This document shows, one piece after another, positions 61,221-64,000 of a stretch of 64,000 nt of DNA. Within the stretch, counting starts at the first letter, position 1, and each line of letters opens with the position of its first letter. Origin of the DNA: Halorarius litoreus (GTDB lineage: Archaea; Halobacteriota; Halobacteria; Halobacteriales; Haloarculaceae); contig NZ_CP101454.1 of assembly GCF_024362405.1 (NCBI RefSeq), positions 930,001 to 994,000 on the forward strand, written 5' to 3'. The notes beneath the pieces were generated by a model. It was not told the DNA's origin and did no database searches. It worked only from the letters and a program-made list of their open reading frames with translations. The translations under genes were made by a program, and so were the position numbers.

Positions 61221-62585
61221 TCAGACCGGGCGGTCGACGTGCGTTCCGTAGCCCTTCTCACCCGTGACCTCGCCCTCCTCGAAGACGACCCGCCCGCGGA
61301 CGATCGTGTGCGTCGGCCAGCCCGTCACCTCCATCCCCTCGTAGATGGAGTAGTCCGAGCCGGCTTGCAAGAGGTCGGCAGTGACCGTCTTCGTCTCGTC
61401 GAGATCGACGACCGCGAGGTCCGCGTCGCTCCCCATGCGAATCGTCCCCTTCTTCGGGTAGAGCTTCCACGCCTTCGCGGTGTTCGTCGAAGTGACAGCC
61501 ACGGCGCGTTCCAGCGAGATACGACCCTCGTTGACCCCTTCCGAGAGAATCAGCGGCAACATCGTCTGCGTGCCCGAGAACGCCAGTCCCGTCTCCCAGA
61601 GGTCGTCGCCCAGCTTCTCGTCGAGCGTGTTGGGGACGTGGTCGGTGCCGATACACGAGAGCGTGCCGTCGGCAAGCCGCTTCCAGAGCGTCTCGCGGTC
61701 CGACGCGTCGCGCATCGGCGGCGTCACCTTCATCCGCGCGTCACACTCGTCCGCGGTGTAGACGAGATACTGCGGGCAGGTCTCGCCGGTGATGTCGTAG
61801 CCGGCGTGCCGGAGGGCGGCGATCTCGTCCGCGGTCCCGCCCGACGAGATGTGGACGGTGTAGAAGTGCTGGTCGTAGTCGTGGAGTTTGGCCAGGGCCG
61901 CAGCCGACACCATGCTCTGGGTCTCGGCGTAGCCGGGGTAGCGCTCGCGGAAGGCATGGTAGTCGGCGTCGGGGTCGCCCGGTTCGAGAATCGACTGTGT
62001 TATCTCGGTGTTCTCGGCGTGGTAGCCGAGCGTCGTCGGGGCGTCGACGCCGGCGAGCGCCTGAATCATCCCGTCGCCGACCGCGTCGTCCAGGTCGTTG
62101 TCGAGCCCGAACTTCGACCGGGTGAGGAACTTGTAGAGCGCGTACCACTTGAACGTCGTAATCCCCAGTTGGTCGACGATGTCGGGAATCTCGGCGACGT
62201 GGTCGGGTGAGAGGATACCCAGCGTGTAGAAGTAGTCGTGGTAGCTGTTGGCCTCGCTCTGCTCGAAGTAGCCGGCCATGATGTCGGTGTACTTCCCGGG
62301 GCGGCGGAAGATGTTCCCGACCGTCGTGACGCCGCCGACGAGGTCGCCGTGCGTCTCGGTCTCGTGGTCGAGTTCGTAGTCACGGAACAGCCCGTAGTGG
62401 ACGTGCGGGTCGATGGCGCCCGGGAGGACGTACTTCCCCGCGGCGTCGACGACCTCGTCGCCGTCGAGCGAGTTCGGGCGGGCGATAGCCGAGATGACGC
62501 CGTCGTCCGCGGCCACGTCCGCCCGGAAGGTGCCGTGTTCGACCGACACGACCGTCCCGTTCTGCACAACGAGGTCGTGGCTCAC
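61221..62585 (-). CDS. Cyclic amidohydrolase (dihydropyrimidinase/hydantoinase-like), copy 2
   Basis: 454 residues from a GTG at 62585. Same metal ligands as copy 1: HVH at 61-63, K146 (TTFKWYALY), H189 (LGYHAENTE), H245 (TVHISSGGT) and D315 (CIGTDHV). It is colinear with copy 1 from end to end (MSHDLVVQNGTVVSVEHGTF versus MSHDLVIQNGTVVSVENGTF) apart from about 12 residues missing after position 200, so the two are tandem paralogues. Its start overlaps the cysteine hydrolase stop by four bases (GTGA). Confidence 0.85.
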   Translation of the reverse strand: MSHDLVVQNGTVVSVEHGTFRADVAADDGVISAIARPNSLDGDEVVDAAGKYVLPGAIDPHVHYGLFRDYELDHETETHGDLVGGVTTVGNIFRRPGKYTDIMAGYFEQSEANSYHDYFYTLGILSPDHVAEIPDIVDQLGITTFKWYALYKFLTRSKFGLDNDLDDAVGDGMIQALAGVDAPTTLGYHAENTEITQSILEPGDPDADYHAFRERYPGYAETQSMVSAAALAKLHDYDQHFYTVHISSGGTADEIAALRHAGYDITGETCPQYLVYTADECDARMKVTPPMRDASDRETLWKRLADGTLSCIGTDHVPNTLDEKLGDDLWETGLAFSGTQTMLPLILSEGVNEGRISLERAVAVTSTNTAKAWKLYPKKGTIRMGSDADLAVVDLDETKTVTADLLQAGSDYSIYEGMEVTGWPTHTIVRGRVVFEEGEVTGEKGYGTHVDRPV

Positions 62586-63235
62586 GCCGCCACCTCCGCG
62601 AGGTAGGCCCGAACCTCGTCGGTAGCCCAGACGTGCCCGTACCGCTCGTCGATGTCGAGCAGGGCGACCGCCGTCGAGGCCTGCACCCGGTCGAAGACGC
62701 ACTCGCGGGGCGTGACGACGGCGAACCCCAACTGGGCGGCGTCGAGCGCGGTGGAGCGAACACAGCCGCTCGCCGAGCAGCCGAGGACGACCACGGTGTC
62801 CACCCCCCGACGAATCAGCCGCGAGGCGAGGTCCGTCCCGTAGAACGCACTCGAGTACGACTTGTCGAGCACGAGGTCGTCCTCGCTGCGGTCGAGCCCG
62901 TCCACGAGGTCGATGTCCTCGGGCCCGAGCCCGCTCTTCGCGCCGGGGATGACCCGGGTGTAGACGACCGGCACGTCGGCGTCGTGGGCCGCCTCGAGGA
63001 GAGGTTCGATGTGCTCCAGCGCCCGGTACGCCACCGCACCCATCGAGGTCCGGTAGCCCGCGACCGACTGCTCGATGGGGACGTCGTCGCCAAACAGGTG
63101 GCGCTGGAGGTCGATGGCCAGGACGACCGGGACGTCACCCGGCTCACGCCGAGGGGTGAGCCCCGGCAGTGGTTTCTCGGCTGTCGCCGCGAGTGCCTCG
63201 CGGTCACTCGCGGCGAGGAACGCTCGCTCGTGCAT
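62582..63235 (-). CDS. Isochorismatase-like cysteine hydrolase, copy 2
   Basis: 217 residues. Triad D42 (VVLAIDLQRH), K125 (DKSYSSAFYGTDL) and C158 (CSASGCVRSTA). Like copy 1 it has gtgatta just before the start, and TATA-like cttattac at 63269-63276 on the minus strand. Coupled to cyclic amidohydrolase copy 2. Presumably handles a related but distinct open-chain amide. Confidence 0.85.
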   Translation of the reverse strand: MHERAFLAASDREALAATAEKPLPGLTPRREPGDVPVVLAIDLQRHLFGDDVPIEQSVAGYRTSMGAVAYRALEHIEPLLEAAHDADVPVVYTRVIPGAKSGLGPEDIDLVDGLDRSEDDLVLDKSYSSAFYGTDLASRLIRRGVDTVVVLGCSASGCVRSTALDAAQLGFAVVTPRECVFDRVQASTAVALLDIDERYGHVWATDEVRAYLAEVAA

Positions 63236-63288
63236 GTGAACTAATCACACGAACGTTGCCACGAGGCGGTAATAAGCGTATCTGCGCG
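63236..63288 (-). promoter_or_regulatory. Promoter-like spacer with ribosome site
   Basis: TATA-like cttattac (63269-63276) and SD-type gtgatta (63242-63248) precede the hydrolase at 63235. The cluster can therefore start here independently of the lyase gene upstream. Confidence 0.45.
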
Positions 63289-64000
63289 TCAGTCGACCCC
63301 GATGGCGTCCGCGCGGGCGAGGAGTCGGCGGTAGCGCTCGACGAGCGCCTCGTCGAGGAACACGCCCTCGTGGACGAACGCCCCTCTGTCAGAAGCCTCG
63401 TACGCGGCGACGTGTGCGCGGGCGGCGGCCACGACCTCGGGGTCGGGCGTGAACACCTCGTTGACGACCGCGACCTGTGCCGGGTGGATGACCGACTGGC
63501 CGACGAAGCCGACTTCGGCGGCGCGTTCGGCCACCCGCCTGAGCGCGTCGGTGTCCTGGACGTCCGGGAACACCGACGAGATAGGCTGGAGCCCGCCGAT
63601 GGCCGCGAAGCCGACGACGCGGTGGTTGAGGAACTCGCGAACCCGCTCGGAGGTGGGCTCGCCGCCGGTCGCCCGCGCGTAGTCACCGACGCCGAAGGAG
63701 AGCCCGGTCACCTCTTCGAGTCGTGCTGCCATCTCGGTGATGGCGCGACCCGCGAACACCCCCTCGGGCGATTCGAGCAGGAGCACCACCTCGGGTGGGG
63801 AGTCGGTCAACTCCCGGAGCCGCGCGACCGCGGTCTCGACCTCTCTGGCGGTTTCGACCATCGGGAGCGTCACGGTGTCGACGCCGGCGTCGACGGCCGC
63901 CTCCAGGTCCGCCTCCCAGTAGTCGGTCTGGAGGCCGTTGATACGTGTGGAGAGTTCGGTCTCGCCGAAGTCGGCGGTCTCGCGCAGCACTCGGAGATGC
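63289..64000 (-). CDS. HpcH/HpaI-type CoA ester lyase or aldolase (5' end outside window)
   Basis: The frame is open to the right edge; 237 residues are visible and the start lies beyond base 64000. STRINGLQTDYWEADLEAAV, TVTLPMVETAREVETAVARL, LLLESPEGVFAGRAITEMA and GYPS-free FGVGDYARATGGE followed by QSVIHPAQVAVVNEVFTPDP are characteristic of the citrate-lyase beta/CitE-like branch. Members cleave citramalyl-, malyl- or related CoA esters to acetyl-CoA and an oxo acid. It lies 53 bases upstream of the second hydrolase module and would complete that pathway at the CoA level. Confidence 0.8.
   Translation of the reverse strand, partial: HLRVLRETADFGETELSTRINGLQTDYWEADLEAAVDAGVDTVTLPMVETAREVETAVARLRELTDSPPEVVLLLESPEGVFAGRAITEMAARLEEVTGLSFGVGDYARATGGEPTSERVREFLNHRVVGFAAIGGLQPISSVFPDVQDTDALRRVAERAAEVGFVGQSVIHPAQVAVVNEVFTPDPEVVAAARAHVAAYEASDRGAFVHEGVFLDEALVERYRRLLARADAIGVD

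Overview
The window reads as haloarchaeal (class Halobacteria) chromosome or large replicon. The proteins are very acidic and most coding is GC-rich. TATA-like boxes lie about 25-30 bases before several start codons (leaderless-type promoters), lipoproteins carry twin-arginine signals, and lineage-typical proteins occur: RdfA, an archaea-specific SMC-related protein, and small zinc-finger and DUF75xx proteins. No species is inferred. No rRNA, intact tRNA or CRISPR array was seen.

Layout. (1) 1-3562: tail of an Nramp-type metal transporter, two Gfo/Idh/MocA oxidoreductases and an LLM-class flavin oxidoreductase behind a palindromic operator. (2) About 3.6-8.7 kb: AT-richer, island-like DNA with a retropepsin-like protein, a KTSC protein plus an OLD-type ATPase/TOPRIM nuclease, and an RHH/PIN toxin-antitoxin pair. 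(3) 8.7-18.8 kb: integrative-element cargo, comprising a tyrosine recombinase between two IS200/IS605-like hairpins, an OB-fold protein, unknown proteins, a lipoprotein, a 1144-residue TraC/HerA-like ATPase and several structured repeats. (4) 19-24.2 kb: a pentapeptide-repeat/ion-channel fusion, a DAO-type oxidoreductase and about 1.9 kb of nearly gene-free DNA. (5) 24.2-34.7 kb: a tightly packed one-strand surface-glycan cluster with a secreted protein, flippase, GT2-GT4 fusion, small zinc finger, sulfatase-fold enzyme and two large membrane proteins. (6) 34.7-38.5 kb: a flavin-binding protein, then a DUF7504-like protein coupled to a CHAT protease and followed by a 44-residue DUF7503-like peptide. 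(7) 39.5-42.1 kb: rdfA and an SMC-related gene. (8) 42.4-64 kb: catabolic genes with two IclR regulators, acyl-CoA and thiolase enzymes, a CoA ligase, a TAXI-TRAP transporter, a ThDP decarboxylase-like enzyme, and two copies of a cysteine-hydrolase plus cyclic-amidohydrolase pair with an FAD enzyme, an MFS transporter and a CoA lyase.

How the parts work together. The 42-64 kb genes look like import (TRAP, MFS), ring or amide hydrolysis (paired hydrolases), oxidation or decarboxylation (FAD and ThDP enzymes) and CoA-thioester degradation to acetyl-CoA, under IclR control; the substrate is unknown. The glycan cluster would make and flip a lipid-linked saccharide and decorate it outside the cell. 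The best candidates for an undescribed system are the DUF7504/CHAT/DUF7503 locus and the duplicated amidohydrolase/cysteine-hydrolase modules.
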